IMG/VR virus record: IMGVR_UViG_3300037264_002228
Location: 1-64,000 of that record
Reading direction: 5' to 3' (one strand)
Source of the DNA: a virus
Length of the DNA stretch: 64,000 nucleotides
Shown: piece after piece, positions 7,736 through 16,718 of the stretch
Layout of the letters: each line of letters starts with the position of its first letter
Numbering within the stretch: the stretch's first letter is position 1
Notes under the pieces: model-generated
The model's input: only the letters and a program-made list of their open reading frames with translations
The model's database searches: none
What the model was told of the DNA's origin: nothing
Made by a program: the position numbers and the translations under genes

Positions 7736-8826
7736 GAGTACTGATCACATCGGATATACACTTTGGTGTTCCAGGAAAATTAGAACATACATTGTGGGCC
7801 TCTAAAGTTATAAGAGAATACGCACATAAGCACGATATTGGTACTATTTTGGTGCTTGGTGATTTATTTCATGATAGAAATAATCTTAATATACAGGTAT
7901 TAACTACGGCATACGATTTTTTCGACGAGACAAGTCGGGACTATTCACAAGAATGGATAGCATTTCCAGGCAACCATGATATGTTTTTAAAAAATTCATG
8001 GAAAGTTAATTCTGTAAGGCCATTGAATCGACTTATTACAATTATTGAAGATATTAAAGCTTTTAGCATAGATGGTAGAAAATTCTGGGTTCTGCCGTTT
8101 GTACATTATGAGTCAGCTTATATGCAAGTAGTACGAGCTATAGAAGCGAAAGCTTCTCCAGAAGATATATTGTTGACTCATATTGGTGTGCATGGTGCAT
8201 CATTAAATGAATGTTTTTTATTGAAGCATTGGAGTCTTGTTAATTTTTCTGATACGATTTTTAAACGAGTGTACTCAGGGCATTTTCATTGTTATCAACA
8301 AGTTGGTGAAAAAACTTGGTATTCTGGAAGCCCAATACCATTTAGATTCGATGAGGGTCTAGTAGAGCATGGATTTTTAGAGTTTGATACTACAACATGT
8401 GAACATAAATTTATAAAGATATTCGAAGCAGGTAAGCAATTATTACCAGACCTGCCACCAGCTCCTGATTTTGTAACTTGTATTGATACATCAATAAATA
8501 ATATTGATTTTACAAATAGTAATGCTAGAATTTGTTTGTCACGTGATTATACCAGCAATGAATTATCAGAATTACGATTGATGTTAACTAACAAAGGTGC
8601 ATTATCAGTGAAATGGATAAAGGCCAAACAACAAGAAGACAAAGAACTACAAACAACAACTACGTCTAATATGGGTGATGGTGCCGCGTTATTTCATAAA
8701 TGGATTGATCATGATAAGCCAGAACATATAGATTTGAATACACTTCAAGAATTAAATAAACAGGTTGTAGAAGAAGGCATGGAGAGGCTGTCCAATACTG
8801 AGGACCATAATGGCGATTCCGCTTAA
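7732..8826 (+). CDS. 47: SbcD/Mre11-like recombination nuclease subunit (T4 gp47)
   Basis: Metallophosphoesterase of the Mre11/SbcD family, which with gp46 processes DNA ends for recombination and recombination-dependent replication. The signature motifs are in order: SDIHFG (7-12), LGDLFHDR (about 42-49), GNHD (about 80-83), LLTHIGVHG (about 143-151) and SGHFHCYQQ (about 182-190), supplying the two-metal ligands. The length, 364 aa, is normal. The C-terminal third is the capping and partner-binding region. It overlaps gene 46 by 17 nt, the typical 47-46 order. Confidence 0.92.
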   Translation: MRVLITSDIHFGVPGKLEHTLWASKVIREYAHKHDIGTILVLGDLFHDRNNLNIQVLTTAYDFFDETSRDYSQEWIAFPGNHDMFLKNSWKVNSVRPLNRLITIIEDIKAFSIDGRKFWVLPFVHYESAYMQVVRAIEAKASPEDILLTHIGVHGASLNECFLLKHWSLVNFSDTIFKRVYSGHFHCYQQVGEKTWYSGSPIPFRFDEGLVEHGFLEFDTTTCEHKFIKIFEAGKQLLPDLPPAPDFVTCIDTSINNIDFTNSNARICLSRDYTSNELSELRLMLTNKGALSVKWIKAKQQEDKELQTTTTSNMGDGAALFHKWIDHDKPEHIDLNTLQELNKQVVEEGMERLSNTEDHNGDSA

Positions 8827-10951
8827 AATAAAAACCATAGAATGGTCAAATTTCATGAGCTATGGTGATTATCAAACATCACTTGAGCTAAATTCTTTAG
8901 GGCCAGTTTTAATTGTAGGCCAAAAGGATGGTCAAAAAGATGAAAGCAACGGTGTAGGCAAAACAACTATCACAACTGCTATAATATGGTGTTTGTTTGG
9001 TAGAACACCTAGACGTGCAGCCCCTGGAGATAAAGTCATAAATTTTTATACAAAGGGCGAATGTTATGTCAAAATAATAACAATTGATGACTGGGTTATA
9101 ACACGCACTAGAAAATTAAATGGCCATGATGATTTATTGGTCCATAAAGATGGCGAAGATGTAACATTGTCAACAACAAAGCATGCTCAACTATTGTTAA
9201 AGAAATTATTTAATCTTGATTACGACATATTCATTTCAAGTATGTTCTTTGGACAAAGAACAGAATCGTTTCTTGAAATGAGTGATATGAAGCGTAAAGC
9301 AGCATTAGAACGATTATTAGGTTTGAATCGTTTAAATGTATGGGGCGATGTAGCAAAAGAAAAACGGATAGTTGCTGAATTAGAACAACAGAAAATAAAA
9401 ACAATAATTGAATCAAAACAATGGGCTGTTAATACTGTTCAGACCCAAATAGATAACGCCACACAATTAGAGCGCACATTTGAGAGTGACAGGTGTAATA
9501 AGATAGAATCTATTAAATCGGAATCTGAAACACTAAGTTCAATAGAATTCGATCACAATAAATTTGAAGAACTAAAAACTGAATTTAATATTTACAATGA
9601 TAATAAAAATAAATTGTTGGATATCAATAAAAGACTCGGACAAGCTCAAGATATGTGTGTCCAACTTAAATCTGATATCGACCAGCAAAGCAAATTAATC
9701 GTGCAATATAAGAATAGATTGATGTTGCTTGGATCTATTGATGTTGATGTTATTGAGACCGCACATAAAAATGCCAATTTGGCTGAACAAAATAAATTGA
9801 CACTACAAGATAAAATTAATAAACTAGCATTAGAAAAACGAAAACTAGAACAAGATCTTCGTCAGCTGATTGATTCAATTAATGGGTGGAACAATAAAGC
9901 TGGTACAAATTGTCCATCGTGTCAACAACCAGTTACAAAAGGCCATACAGACAATATTTGTAAACCATATTTAGATCAGGGCAAGTTATTGAAATCTAAA
10001 ATTAAAACAATTAGTGATGATTTAATTATTATAACTAATGAATTCAATAGAATTAAAATTGAGCGACCAACAACAACTTTGGTCGCAGCTATCAGAGACA
10101 AACAAGAAACTGATATAATAAATGCTAATATTAAAGAATTAAATGATAAAATTGTTATTAAAAAAGAACAATATAATAAATTATGCAAAATGGTGAACGC
10201 ATATGGAGTACAGAATAGTAAATTAGGTCTTATAGTAGATAGTTCAGATATTCAAACTAGATATGATGCTATGCAAATTGAATTTAATGAATTTAATAAC
10301 AGGTTAGTATTGATTGGTCAACTAAACTCACGACTAGTAGAAGAACAATCCAGAGAGAATCCGTATCGTGGCATCATTAATTCATTGTCTATTGAACTTA
10401 ATAATGTTAAAAATGAGCTTAGTACTCATTTGTCGAATGTTGCCCAGTTAGATATTAATATCAAATCTTATGATTATATTAGACATAGCTATCATGATCG
10501 TAATAAGATAAAAATGTTCATTTTGTCTGGATTAATACCATATCTTAATCAGAGAATAGAATACTACTTAAATGCTTTTGAATGTGATTTAATATTGAAG
10601 TTTACATCAACATTGTCTATTGAAACATCTAGGTGGGATTACGATTTCCATTCTGGTGGACAACAAAAAAGAATTGATATTGCAATCATGTTTGCGTTAT
10701 ATGATCTATATATTTCGATGTATGGTCAACAGTGCAATGTTATGGTTCTAGATGAAGTTGATGGTGCATTAGATTCTCATGGTGTTAGAATGTTTGTTGA
10801 CATTATCACTAATGATTTCTCTGGTGATAGGCCAGATAAGCCAGACACTATATTGGTAATAAGCCACAAGAATGATATGGTAGATCAATTTCCTAATCAG
10901 ATTATAGTATCTCAAGACGCACAAGAATACTCCCATATTTTAAAGACATAA
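8810..10951 (+). CDS. 46: SbcC/Rad50-like ATPase (T4 gp46)
   Basis: SMC-type ATPase partner of gp47. The Walker A loop is NGVGKTT (about 47-53), preceded by an insertion rich in Gln, Lys and Asp (VGQKDGQKDESN) that lengthens the usual loop. FFGQRTESFLEM is the Q-loop region. Two long coiled-coil arms flank the zinc hook CPSCQQP (about 368-374). The C-terminal lobe has the signature SGGQQKRIDIA (about 614-624) and Walker B VMVLDEVDGALD (about 643-654), then the His switch VISHKNDM. All key residues are present, so it should be active. Confidence 0.93.
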   Translation: MAIPLKIKTIEWSNFMSYGDYQTSLELNSLGPVLIVGQKDGQKDESNGVGKTTITTAIIWCLFGRTPRRAAPGDKVINFYTKGECYVKIITIDDWVITRTRKLNGHDDLLVHKDGEDVTLSTTKHAQLLLKKLFNLDYDIFISSMFFGQRTESFLEMSDMKRKAALERLLGLNRLNVWGDVAKEKRIVAELEQQKIKTIIESKQWAVNTVQTQIDNATQLERTFESDRCNKIESIKSESETLSSIEFDHNKFEELKTEFNIYNDNKNKLLDINKRLGQAQDMCVQLKSDIDQQSKLIVQYKNRLMLLGSIDVDVIETAHKNANLAEQNKLTLQDKINKLALEKRKLEQDLRQLIDSINGWNNKAGTNCPSCQQPVTKGHTDNICKPYLDQGKLLKSKIKTISDDLIIITNEFNRIKIERPTTTLVAAIRDKQETDIINANIKELNDKIVIKKEQYNKLCKMVNAYGVQNSKLGLIVDSSDIQTRYDAMQIEFNEFNNRLVLIGQLNSRLVEEQSRENPYRGIINSLSIELNNVKNELSTHLSNVAQLDINIKSYDYIRHSYHDRNKIKMFILSGLIPYLNQRIEYYLNAFECDLILKFTSTLSIETSRWDYDFHSGGQQKRIDIAIMFALYDLYISMYGQQCNVMVLDEVDGALDSHGVRMFVDIITNDFSGDRPDKPDTILVISHKNDMVDQFPNQIIVSQDAQEYSHILKT

Positions 10952-10960
10952 TCAAATATA
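10952..10960 (+). promoter_or_regulatory. Candidate late promoter TCAAATATA fused to start codon
   Basis: First A of AAATATA (10954) is 11 nt before ATG 10965. It lies in the 13-nt gap after gene 46 and there is no Shine-Dalgarno sequence. Confidence 0.5.
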
Positions 10961-10964
10961 GTGT

Positions 10965-11489
10965 ATGGCCGCTGACAATAAGGCATTTATAGATAATGTC
11001 AAACGAGTATTCAGTGATGAATATATCAAACGTAATTTAATTAAATATTTCTCTGATAAAGGGTTTGATAATTTTAATCGTACTATATTCCCACCAATGT
11101 TACAAGACTTACCATATGCCGTACCAGAGCTTGTTAATAAGGTCGAAATTGTTCCATACGTAAAAGAAACCAACCCAACTACTGGTCAAGTTACTATGGG
11201 ATGGAATTTGTTCGTATTTGGTATCAACCGTATGGATCTTGGTGATTCATTACATAATAACATGAATGATTTTCAACAAGCCATAAATGGACCAACAAAT
11301 CAACAATATAATGCAATGAAATCTCCTAAAAATATAATCGACTTCATAATGAAAGTACTTAAAACTAGTAAACAGGGCATAGTTCATCCACAAGTCAACC
11401 AAACACTTCAACCGCCTCGCCCAGTCAATAGACCAAAAATGGGCCCATCAGCATCTGGCGGCTATTACGAAAAGAATAGACCAGTTTAA
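10965..11489 (+). CDS. Hypothetical protein, 174 aa
   Basis: Not recognised. The first 100 residues look like a compact mixed alpha/beta domain (KAFIDNVKRVFSDEYIKRNLIKYFSDKGF, then IEIVPYV-type strands). The last 45 are a Pro/Gly/Asn-rich tail (QPPRPVNRPKMGP) that is probably disordered. No Cys, no membrane segment. It has its own candidate promoter, so it may be expressed late and separately from gene 46. It ends convergently against the minus-strand gene 11486-12598, sharing 4 nt. Confidence 0.65.
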   Translation: MAADNKAFIDNVKRVFSDEYIKRNLIKYFSDKGFDNFNRTIFPPMLQDLPYAVPELVNKVEIVPYVKETNPTTGQVTMGWNLFVFGINRMDLGDSLHNNMNDFQQAINGPTNQQYNAMKSPKNIIDFIMKVLKTSKQGIVHPQVNQTLQPPRPVNRPKMGPSASGGYYEKNRPV

Positions 11490-12598
11490 TTTTTGGCTCC
11501 TATATTTAGAGCCAAACAATGTACCTTAATTGTCTCGCGTAGTGCATCTATTTCTTTAATGTCTTTGCCGAGATATTCAGCTAGGTTGGCTCTGTGTAGT
11601 TTATCTGTGCCGAATCGTTCAATATAGTCTAATGGAGTATCGATTATGATATCGAACAGTTTCTGTGCATCTGATGACAAGCGTTGTCTTAGAACGATCA
11701 TATCCTCGTTATAATTAGACATATCTGGTTCGGCATGAATGATTTGAGCTTTGTGCTCACAATGGTCACGATGGCTGCTTTCGGTATCGTCGTTAGTACT
11801 ACCACTATCTAAGCTTGTATACTTCGCATATGTTTTTTCAACAATTTGGAAAGATACGGTACTAGGTATTTCTAGGACAGATACAACATTAATGGCATTC
11901 CAATCTAACTGAATTTGTACGCCATGTGTTTCGAACTCGTGTTTGATGTCAACGACTTTCTGTAATATCTTCAACGGAAGAAGTCCAGTTTCGCACCTAA
12001 TTACGTTATGGTCAATATCAATCATTTCTACTTCAGTTTGATAATTTTTAATACTGTGTAGAATCGATATGATCGCCTTTACAGCAATATCAGAAGCGAG
12101 GCCCTCTTCGGTTCTGGTTTCCTTTATTACTGGTGGCTTGTTTTCGCGCAGAATTTGTCTCAAATAATTAAACATTACTGATTGGAAAAACTTCTTGCGT
12201 TTAATTGGATCATTGGCAATTTGTGGCTTAGGGGACCACTTTAAGACTAGATCATACCCACATACTGTGCACTTATCTATTTTATTTTTTGTGGTAACGA
12301 AGTGTTTTTGGCACGAATTATTAGTGCACTGTCTAGATTCATGGAACAACACCATGATAGCTGCTTTCCAGAACGTAATTTGACAATCCTGTTTGCCAAC
12401 ATCAAGATCTTTATATTCATTACCAATGGTACGCCCAAGAGCCATACAGAATTCCATTTTTTGGCCTTGGATGTTAGGGTCTTCCCAGGCATCCTTCATT
12501 AAAGCATTTACTTCTTTCATTTCGTCCTTTGATAATTGTTTTGCTGTGTCGTTCATCAATGAACCACGTAAAAACAGCCGCGCTAATTGGTTGCTCAT
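11486..12598 (-). CDS. Zinc-ribbon protein, possible sigma-like transcription factor, 370 aa
   Basis: One of only four plausible minus-strand genes in the window, divergent from the gp55-like gene and preceded by a Shine-Dalgarno GTGAGGAT. A Cys4 ribbon is visible (C91, C96, C110, C113). It is followed by DPIKRKKFFQSVMFNYLRQILRENK (about 130-154), which resembles the basic helix of sigma region 2 in phage late sigma factors. The C-terminus (RANLAEYLGKDIKEIDALRETIK) could be a helix-turn-helix like region 4. A sigma or transcription-regulator role is inference from these patterns and from its neighbour. A zinc-binding replication accessory protein is the main alternative. Confidence 0.5.
   Translation of the reverse strand: MSNQLARLFLRGSLMNDTAKQLSKDEMKEVNALMKDAWEDPNIQGQKMEFCMALGRTIGNEYKDLDVGKQDCQITFWKAAIMVLFHESRQCTNNSCQKHFVTTKNKIDKCTVCGYDLVLKWSPKPQIANDPIKRKKFFQSVMFNYLRQILRENKPPVIKETRTEEGLASDIAVKAIISILHSIKNYQTEVEMIDIDHNVIRCETGLLPLKILQKVVDIKHEFETHGVQIQLDWNAINVVSVLEIPSTVSFQIVEKTYAKYTSLDSGSTNDDTESSHRDHCEHKAQIIHAEPDMSNYNEDMIVLRQRLSSDAQKLFDIIIDTPLDYIERFGTDKLHRANLAEYLGKDIKEIDALRETIKVHCLALNIGAKN
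11492..11516. terminator. Inverted repeat at a convergent gene junction
   Basis: TTTGGCTC (11492-11499) and GAGCCAAA (11509-11516) form a perfect 8-bp stem with a 9-nt loop, just beyond the + strand stop and inside the last codons of the minus gene. Position suggests a bidirectional terminator, though neither side has a clear U-run after the stem. Confidence 0.45.
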
Positions 12599-12612
12599 AT
12601 ATCCTCACTTTC

Positions 12613-12623
12613 AAGTATTTAAG
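12613..12623 (-). promoter_or_regulatory. Candidate promoter for the minus-strand zinc-ribbon gene
   Basis: On the minus strand this reads CTTAAATACTT, an AAATA-type box like those before + strand genes, here followed by a leader with the Shine-Dalgarno sequence GTGAGGAT before ATG 12598. The divergent gene 12644 starts 21 nt beyond it. Confidence 0.3.
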
Positions 12624-12643
12624 TTATAACGATTGGAGCTAGA

Positions 12644-13021
12644 ATGAAAAAATCATATGTTGACTCTAAGGCCCTCGAACTTCATTGGACGTCGTGGCTT
12701 GCTGACCAAACCAATAGTAAGTCTTGGACCGAACTTCTTAACGGAATTTACAAAATTTGTTATGGCGTTGCTATTCATTTTCATCCTAAAGATGAAGATG
12801 AACATAACGAGCTTGCGCATGAAGCTTTCATATTGACGGTTGACAAAATTAAGGATGGTAGGTTGAAATTTACTCCAGGAAAAGCCCCAGTTTTCAATTT
12901 GCTGACCACCACTGTTTTTAGGCATTTGTACTCCAAAATGAATAAGGACTCTAGGCGCAAGGTTGTTCTTGCGAATTTCAAACAAAAACTTATTGATGAT
13001 CATGCGTTCGAAACCGAATAG
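12644..13021 (+). CDS. 55: gp55-like late sigma factor, 125 aa
   Basis: Small sigma-70-related protein resembling T4 gp55, which directs host RNA polymerase to late promoters. The N-terminus YVDSKALELHWTSWL parallels the opening of gp55 (YVNNKELLQAIIDW, from memory). Residues about 57-106 (ELAHEAFILTVDKIK, then FNLLTTTVFRHLYSKMNKDSRRK) correspond to sigma region 2, which binds the core enzyme and melts the -10 box. It is shorter than T4 gp55 (185 aa) and the sliding-clamp-binding tail is not evident. A GGAG Shine-Dalgarno precedes the ATG. It fits the many AAATATA boxes in the window. Confidence 0.7.
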   Translation: MKKSYVDSKALELHWTSWLADQTNSKSWTELLNGIYKICYGVAIHFHPKDEDEHNELAHEAFILTVDKIKDGRLKFTPGKAPVFNLLTTTVFRHLYSKMNKDSRRKVVLANFKQKLIDDHAFETE

Positions 13022-13062
13022 CATAACTAATTGGTGTGTCAATGATTTGTAATAACTATAAC

Positions 13063-13070
13063 TAAATATA
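13063..13070 (+). promoter_or_regulatory. Candidate late promoter TAAATATA fused to start codon
   Basis: First A of AAATA (13064) is 11 nt before the GTG start at 13075. It lies in a 53-nt gap that has no other recognisable signal. Confidence 0.5.
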
Positions 13071-13074
13071 CTAA

Positions 13075-14082
13075 GTGAATTATAGATCACAGCCAAAACC
13101 TCAAATTCAACGTGTTAATGTTCGAATGCATCCAGTACCAGTTGTTAAAAAACAGTCCCCACAAATGTCCGTAATTCATAAACCTGTATCAAGACCCACT
13201 TTACCAGTAGTGAAACATACGTCTAATAATGTACAGAAACCAGTAGTAACTACGTCTAAGCCTCAGCCAGCAGTAAGACAAGAAGCCAGACAAAATATTA
13301 AAGTAAAACCGAATATTCAAGTTAATAGATCACCAAATGTAGTAAAACCAAGAAATATTTCTAGACATTCTAGTTCAATGTCAGCGCAGCACCAAAACTT
13401 GTTACAACAATATAAAGAATCTGTTGATAAGTTGCGTTGTGTTGGCAATAACAAAATACTTATTATTGTAGCTTGTGGACCTTCTATATTAAATGTTAAC
13501 ATTGAAGAATTAAAAGATTATAAAAACATCGACATAATGTGTATTAACAAACCAGACAAAAGAGTATGGCCATCACCATATTGGTTGTTCTGTGATCAAA
13601 GTCAATACGCACGTAACCAAGACACATGGGAACAATATAATGGGATTATCATAAATGCTTCATCGGTTCGTGCTCGGCATAGGCGTCAGGTATTAATTAA
13701 AAGCCTGTCTGGTCGCGGATTTTCAAGAGATTTAGCTAAAGGATTTTATATTGGTAGATCATCAACATACTCAGCAATGCAAGTGGCATTATGGATGAAT
13801 TATAGTAAGATATATATATTCGGTGTTGATATGTGTGCTGTTGATGGTAAATTACATTATTATGGTAAGAATCCTGACGTGTCAGATACAAATAGAGTAC
13901 AACGGTTCGATAGAGAAGCAGAAAGTTATATGCACGCAGCCACTAGCGTTTTAAAACAAGAGGATAGAGAGAAATTTGTTTTTTGTTCATCTTACAATAA
14001 ATATAAATTTGTTGATTATTTTCAGCGGTTGGATGAAAAGGAAGCTGTATCAATTATAATAGAGCAGGCAAATAAACTTTAG
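13075..14082 (+). CDS. DUF115-like protein with a proline-rich N-terminal tail, 335 aa
   Basis: The start is GTG. Residues 1-115 are basic, Pro/Gln/Val-rich and probably disordered. From about 125 an alpha/beta domain begins with ILIIVACGPSILNVNIEEL, a glycine loop close to that of the DUF115-like gene at 1636-2979 (GGPS there, CGPS here). GFYIGRSSTYSAMQVALWM and IYIFGVDMC (about 244-252) repeat its later motifs (GGGRSVMLAAIRIL; IYLLGCDF). The two are probably distant paralogues. A nucleotide-sugar-dependent transferase is plausible. It ends with the stop overlapping the AGGAGG of the next gene. Confidence 0.6.
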   Translation: MNYRSQPKPQIQRVNVRMHPVPVVKKQSPQMSVIHKPVSRPTLPVVKHTSNNVQKPVVTTSKPQPAVRQEARQNIKVKPNIQVNRSPNVVKPRNISRHSSSMSAQHQNLLQQYKESVDKLRCVGNNKILIIVACGPSILNVNIEELKDYKNIDIMCINKPDKRVWPSPYWLFCDQSQYARNQDTWEQYNGIIINASSVRARHRRQVLIKSLSGRGFSRDLAKGFYIGRSSTYSAMQVALWMNYSKIYIFGVDMCAVDGKLHYYGKNPDVSDTNRVQRFDREAESYMHAATSVLKQEDREKFVFCSSYNKYKFVDYFQRLDEKEAVSIIIEQANKL

Positions 14083-14090
14083 GAGGAAAT

Positions 14091-14279
14091 ATGGCAGACA
14101 AAGGACATGAAGGCAGCAAACAAAACTTTGGTGATGGCAAGAAGAGCGCCAAGGGTGCTCATGGTGGTGGTACCAAGTATAATGAAATAAAACTAAAATA
14201 TCCAAAGTTTGGGTTAGGTGAAGGATTTAAACAAAAGGATAAGCCTGGGAAGAGTACTCAGGGGAATGATATACCATAA
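14091..14279 (+). CDS. Small Gly/Lys-rich protein, 62 aa
   Basis: Preceded at exact spacing by a full Shine-Dalgarno AGGAGG (14081-14086), one of the strongest in the window, so it is probably well expressed. The product is basic and low in complexity (HEGSKQNFGDGKKSAKGAHGG, then a short ordered-looking KYNEIKLKYPKFGLGEGF). It could be a DNA-binding or packaged internal protein. No family is recognised. Confidence 0.6.
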   Translation: MADKGHEGSKQNFGDGKKSAKGAHGGGTKYNEIKLKYPKFGLGEGFKQKDKPGKSTQGNDIP

Positions 14280-14299
14280 TCATAGCCTGTATATAAGGT

Positions 14300-14848
14300 A
14301 TGATGAAGTTATCAGGTACACGAGTATACCTAGCTGGCGCAGTTGAGCACAATTTCGATAATGCTGTCTCATGGAGAGATAGCATAACGGCCAAACTAAA
14401 GCAGTATAATATAACTGTGTACAATCCTCTTGTTAAACCACAGTGGCTACCACAGAACTGCAAAGTAGATCCCGCCTTATATAAAGCGGTATTGTCTGGT
14501 CAATCGACCGACATGACAAAGGAAGAAGTGTTTCAAGCCACTTCTGATGTACGTCGCTTGTGCTTGAGAATGGTCACTTCTGCTGATTTTGTCATATGTT
14601 ATATGCCTAAGGTCTTTACCTGTGGCACATTTGAAGAAATCTACTTGGCAGCTAGCTTAGAAAAACCAGTCTTGTTTTGCATGCCAGATGGTATGATTTC
14701 TACTTGGCTGTTACCTGTTTTTGCGAACGCTAAAAACATGAATGATGTTTATTTTTATAACTGGGACTCACTTCTTGATCACATTGATAAATTAAACAAT
14801 GGGCAAGCCAGAATCGATGCATATAAATGGTTGTCTTCTAATTATTGA
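14300..14848 (+). CDS. Nucleoside 2-deoxyribosyltransferase-like protein, 182 aa
   Basis: The fold signature is that of the nucleoside 2-deoxyribosyltransferase family: VYLAGAVE (9-16) in the first strand, SWRDSITAKLKQYNITVYNPL (about 24-44), then ADFVICYMP (95-103) and CGTFEEIYLAASLEKPVLF (108-126), where Glu112 or Glu113 is the candidate nucleophile. Members exchange bases between deoxynucleosides or hydrolyse deoxynucleotides; several phages carry versions involved in modified-base metabolism. It lies close to a PurZ-like gene, an exonuclease and ThyX, which fits a nucleotide role. Substrate not predictable. Confidence 0.65.
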   Translation: MMKLSGTRVYLAGAVEHNFDNAVSWRDSITAKLKQYNITVYNPLVKPQWLPQNCKVDPALYKAVLSGQSTDMTKEEVFQATSDVRRLCLRMVTSADFVICYMPKVFTCGTFEEIYLAASLEKPVLFCMPDGMISTWLLPVFANAKNMNDVYFYNWDSLLDHIDKLNNGQARIDAYKWLSSNY

Positions 14849-14860
14849 TAGGAATGAAAT

Positions 14861-15619
14861 ATGTTTACTACAAGATTTGAAATTAATGTCACAGACCGTA
14901 AGCTAAATCCATTAGTAGCTGTCGATTTAGCTATGAAGCATAGTTGTCCAGCGATTGTTACAATACCTGAATTGGTTGCGCCATTTATTGCTGCTAGATC
15001 TATGCGTAAGGCCCTATTCAAGATTATATTGGCTGTTGATCTTCCTGATGGTGATAATTTTGCGATGTTAAAATTGCGCGATCTTGGAAATGATGCCCTG
15101 GCAGCCGATGGATTTGATATTGTGTCGTCTAAAAGGCGTAAGCCGATTGAATCACTCAATGAAGTAAAGTCATTGACTGAATTTATAGTTAGTATGAATC
15201 CATTTGCTGAAATTAGATGGTCGATTGGTGCCATTGATCGTGCTGAATCTGATTATGCCGAACATTTGAAATCACTACATAAATATCCATGTTCAATGAT
15301 ACGCACAGATCATAGATTATTTGTTGGATCTGGTGTTGGTGTTGATAAGCACAAATTAATTGTTAATTCTATTCGTAAATATGTCGCATCACCAATAAAA
15401 TTGTCTGGTAATATTGATCGTGATACCTATCTTGCATTTGAGAATGACAAATCCATAAGATTTGATGTAACAGCAGATCAATTTAATAGCTTACGCAAAT
15501 CAGTGATTGGGCAAGCCAATGAGCAGAAAAAAGAAGAAAGTACACAAAAAGAACCATCAGCACAAACCATCATCGATGACGAAGAAATCATTGGCACGTT
15601 GGGTAAAGATGTCGAATAA
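14861..15619 (+). CDS. Hypothetical protein, possibly barrel-like, 252 aa
   Basis: The family is not recognised. Residues 1-200 alternate short strands and helices (CPAIVTIPELVAPFIAARSM; FKIILAVDLPDG; FDIVSSKRRKPI; AEIRWSIGAID; CSMIRTDHRLF) in a way that suggests a TIM-barrel-like or other alpha/beta enzyme. The last 50 residues are a charged Gln/Glu/Lys tail (KKEESTQKEPS) that is likely flexible. It overlaps the next gene by 11 nt. Position between the deoxyribosyltransferase-like and exonuclease genes suggests nucleic-acid metabolism, but no catalytic motif can be named. Confidence 0.6.
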   Translation: MFTTRFEINVTDRKLNPLVAVDLAMKHSCPAIVTIPELVAPFIAARSMRKALFKIILAVDLPDGDNFAMLKLRDLGNDALAADGFDIVSSKRRKPIESLNEVKSLTEFIVSMNPFAEIRWSIGAIDRAESDYAEHLKSLHKYPCSMIRTDHRLFVGSGVGVDKHKLIVNSIRKYVASPIKLSGNIDRDTYLAFENDKSIRFDVTADQFNSLRKSVIGQANEQKKEESTQKEPSAQTIIDDEEIIGTLGKDVE

Positions 15620-15980
15620 TTTAACCGATGATTTTAGTTGCCCATTTTGTAAAACTAAAAATGCAGCTACATCATCTTCTTGGGATAACGTTGGATATAT
15701 ACCAATTATTTGTATTAATTGTTCGAGTTTGTTTTGGGCTAGGATGCCAGGCAATTCGGAATTGACTATTGTTAATAGAGTACCAGTATTTAAAATGCAA
15801 ATACCTGAATTAGATGAGAATACGTGGATAATAGTTGTAAACAAAGAACATCAAAAACATTTAGAACCAGGCAGGGTAACAAAAAGAGACCATAAACATT
15901 ACCGTGTTGAATTTAATGATGGCGTTCAAATTTGGATGCCACAGCACTGGATAGAGAAAATCCCATGGGAAGTTAAATGA
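15609..15980 (+). CDS. Zinc-ribbon protein, 123 aa
   Basis: I place the start at ATG 15609 (MSNNLTDDFSCPFC) rather than upstream, because upstream codons would overlap the previous gene by over 100 nt and encode a Lys-rich run with no sense. The N-terminus has two CxxC knuckles, CPFCKTK and CINCSS, about 25 residues apart: a classic zinc ribbon. The C-terminal part (KRDHKHYRVEFNDGVQIWMPQHWIEKI) looks like a small SH3/KOW-like beta barrel. It could be a DNA- or RNA-binding regulator. It shares 4 nt with the exonuclease gene. Confidence 0.6.
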   Translation: MSNNLTDDFSCPFCKTKNAATSSSWDNVGYIPIICINCSSLFWARMPGNSELTIVNRVPVFKMQIPELDENTWIIVVNKEHQKHLEPGRVTKRDHKHYRVEFNDGVQIWMPQHWIEKIPWEVK

Positions 15981-16711
15981 TAATATTAGGCGCAGACGTC
16001 GAAACTAACGGATTAGAAGATTCTAGTGAAATAGTTGAGCTAGGTTTGGTAGTAATGAACTCTACTGATTCTGCTATTTTAGCTATGCATTCTGATTTAT
16101 TTAAGACAAAATCTTGGTCAAAAGAAGCAGAAGCAATTCATCATATAAGTAAAGCATCATCAGACTTAGGTGCCGATGCATCGTTTAATCCATGGGGATT
16201 GATTGGTAAGTATAATCCTGAAGTAATTGTCGCCCATAATGCCGAATTCGACAAAGGCAAAATAGTCAAAAGGTGGCCCGAATTTGGTAAATTACCATGG
16301 GTGTGTACTCATCGTGATTTGCCGCACTCCAGATTTGTACCTAAGGTCAGCTCAAATAAACTACAGCATTTAGCAGTAGATTATGATATTCAAGTTCCTA
16401 GGAAACATCGTGCAGTATTTGATGCGCTGTTATGTTGTGAAATAGCTGCGAAACACGACCTAGAAACAGTATTGAAATTGGCGAATGAGGCTAAATATTG
16501 TGTTTTTTCTTGGTTTGAAGGTAAACCAAATTATAGCGATGAGAAATTTATAATACATAAAGATTATTTGAAAAAAGCTGGGTTTACATGGGATGGAGAC
16601 AACTGGGTGAAATCCAATGTTGCAGAATCAGTATTAAAAAAATACGTGGCATTGGCAACGGCAACAAAAGGATGGAAATCAAGGGTTACGCCAATAGATA
16701 AACAGAATTGA
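15977..16711 (+). CDS. DEDDh 3'-5' exonuclease (DnaQ/RNase T-like), 244 aa
   Basis: All DEDDh metal-binding residues are visible: D7 and E9 in GADVETNG, D92 in VAHNAEFDKG, H144 and D149 in PRKHRAVFDALL. The exonuclease domain fills about 170 residues; the remaining 70 form a small extra domain (YCVFSWFEGKPNYSD, then AGFTWDGDNWV) seen in some DnaQ-like proteins. Such enzymes proofread or trim DNA or RNA ends. It lies directly before the PurZ-like gene, 7 nt apart, so both are probably on one transcript. Confidence 0.82.
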   Translation: MIILGADVETNGLEDSSEIVELGLVVMNSTDSAILAMHSDLFKTKSWSKEAEAIHHISKASSDLGADASFNPWGLIGKYNPEVIVAHNAEFDKGKIVKRWPEFGKLPWVCTHRDLPHSRFVPKVSSNKLQHLAVDYDIQVPRKHRAVFDALLCCEIAAKHDLETVLKLANEAKYCVFSWFEGKPNYSDEKFIIHKDYLKKAGFTWDGDNWVKSNVAESVLKKYVALATATKGWKSRVTPIDKQN

Positions 16712-16718
16712 GGACACC

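Noticed and set aside
12653-13096. 147-residue minus-strand open frame
   Set aside because: Lies over the gp55-like gene, which has family features and a ribosome site; the antisense product does not.
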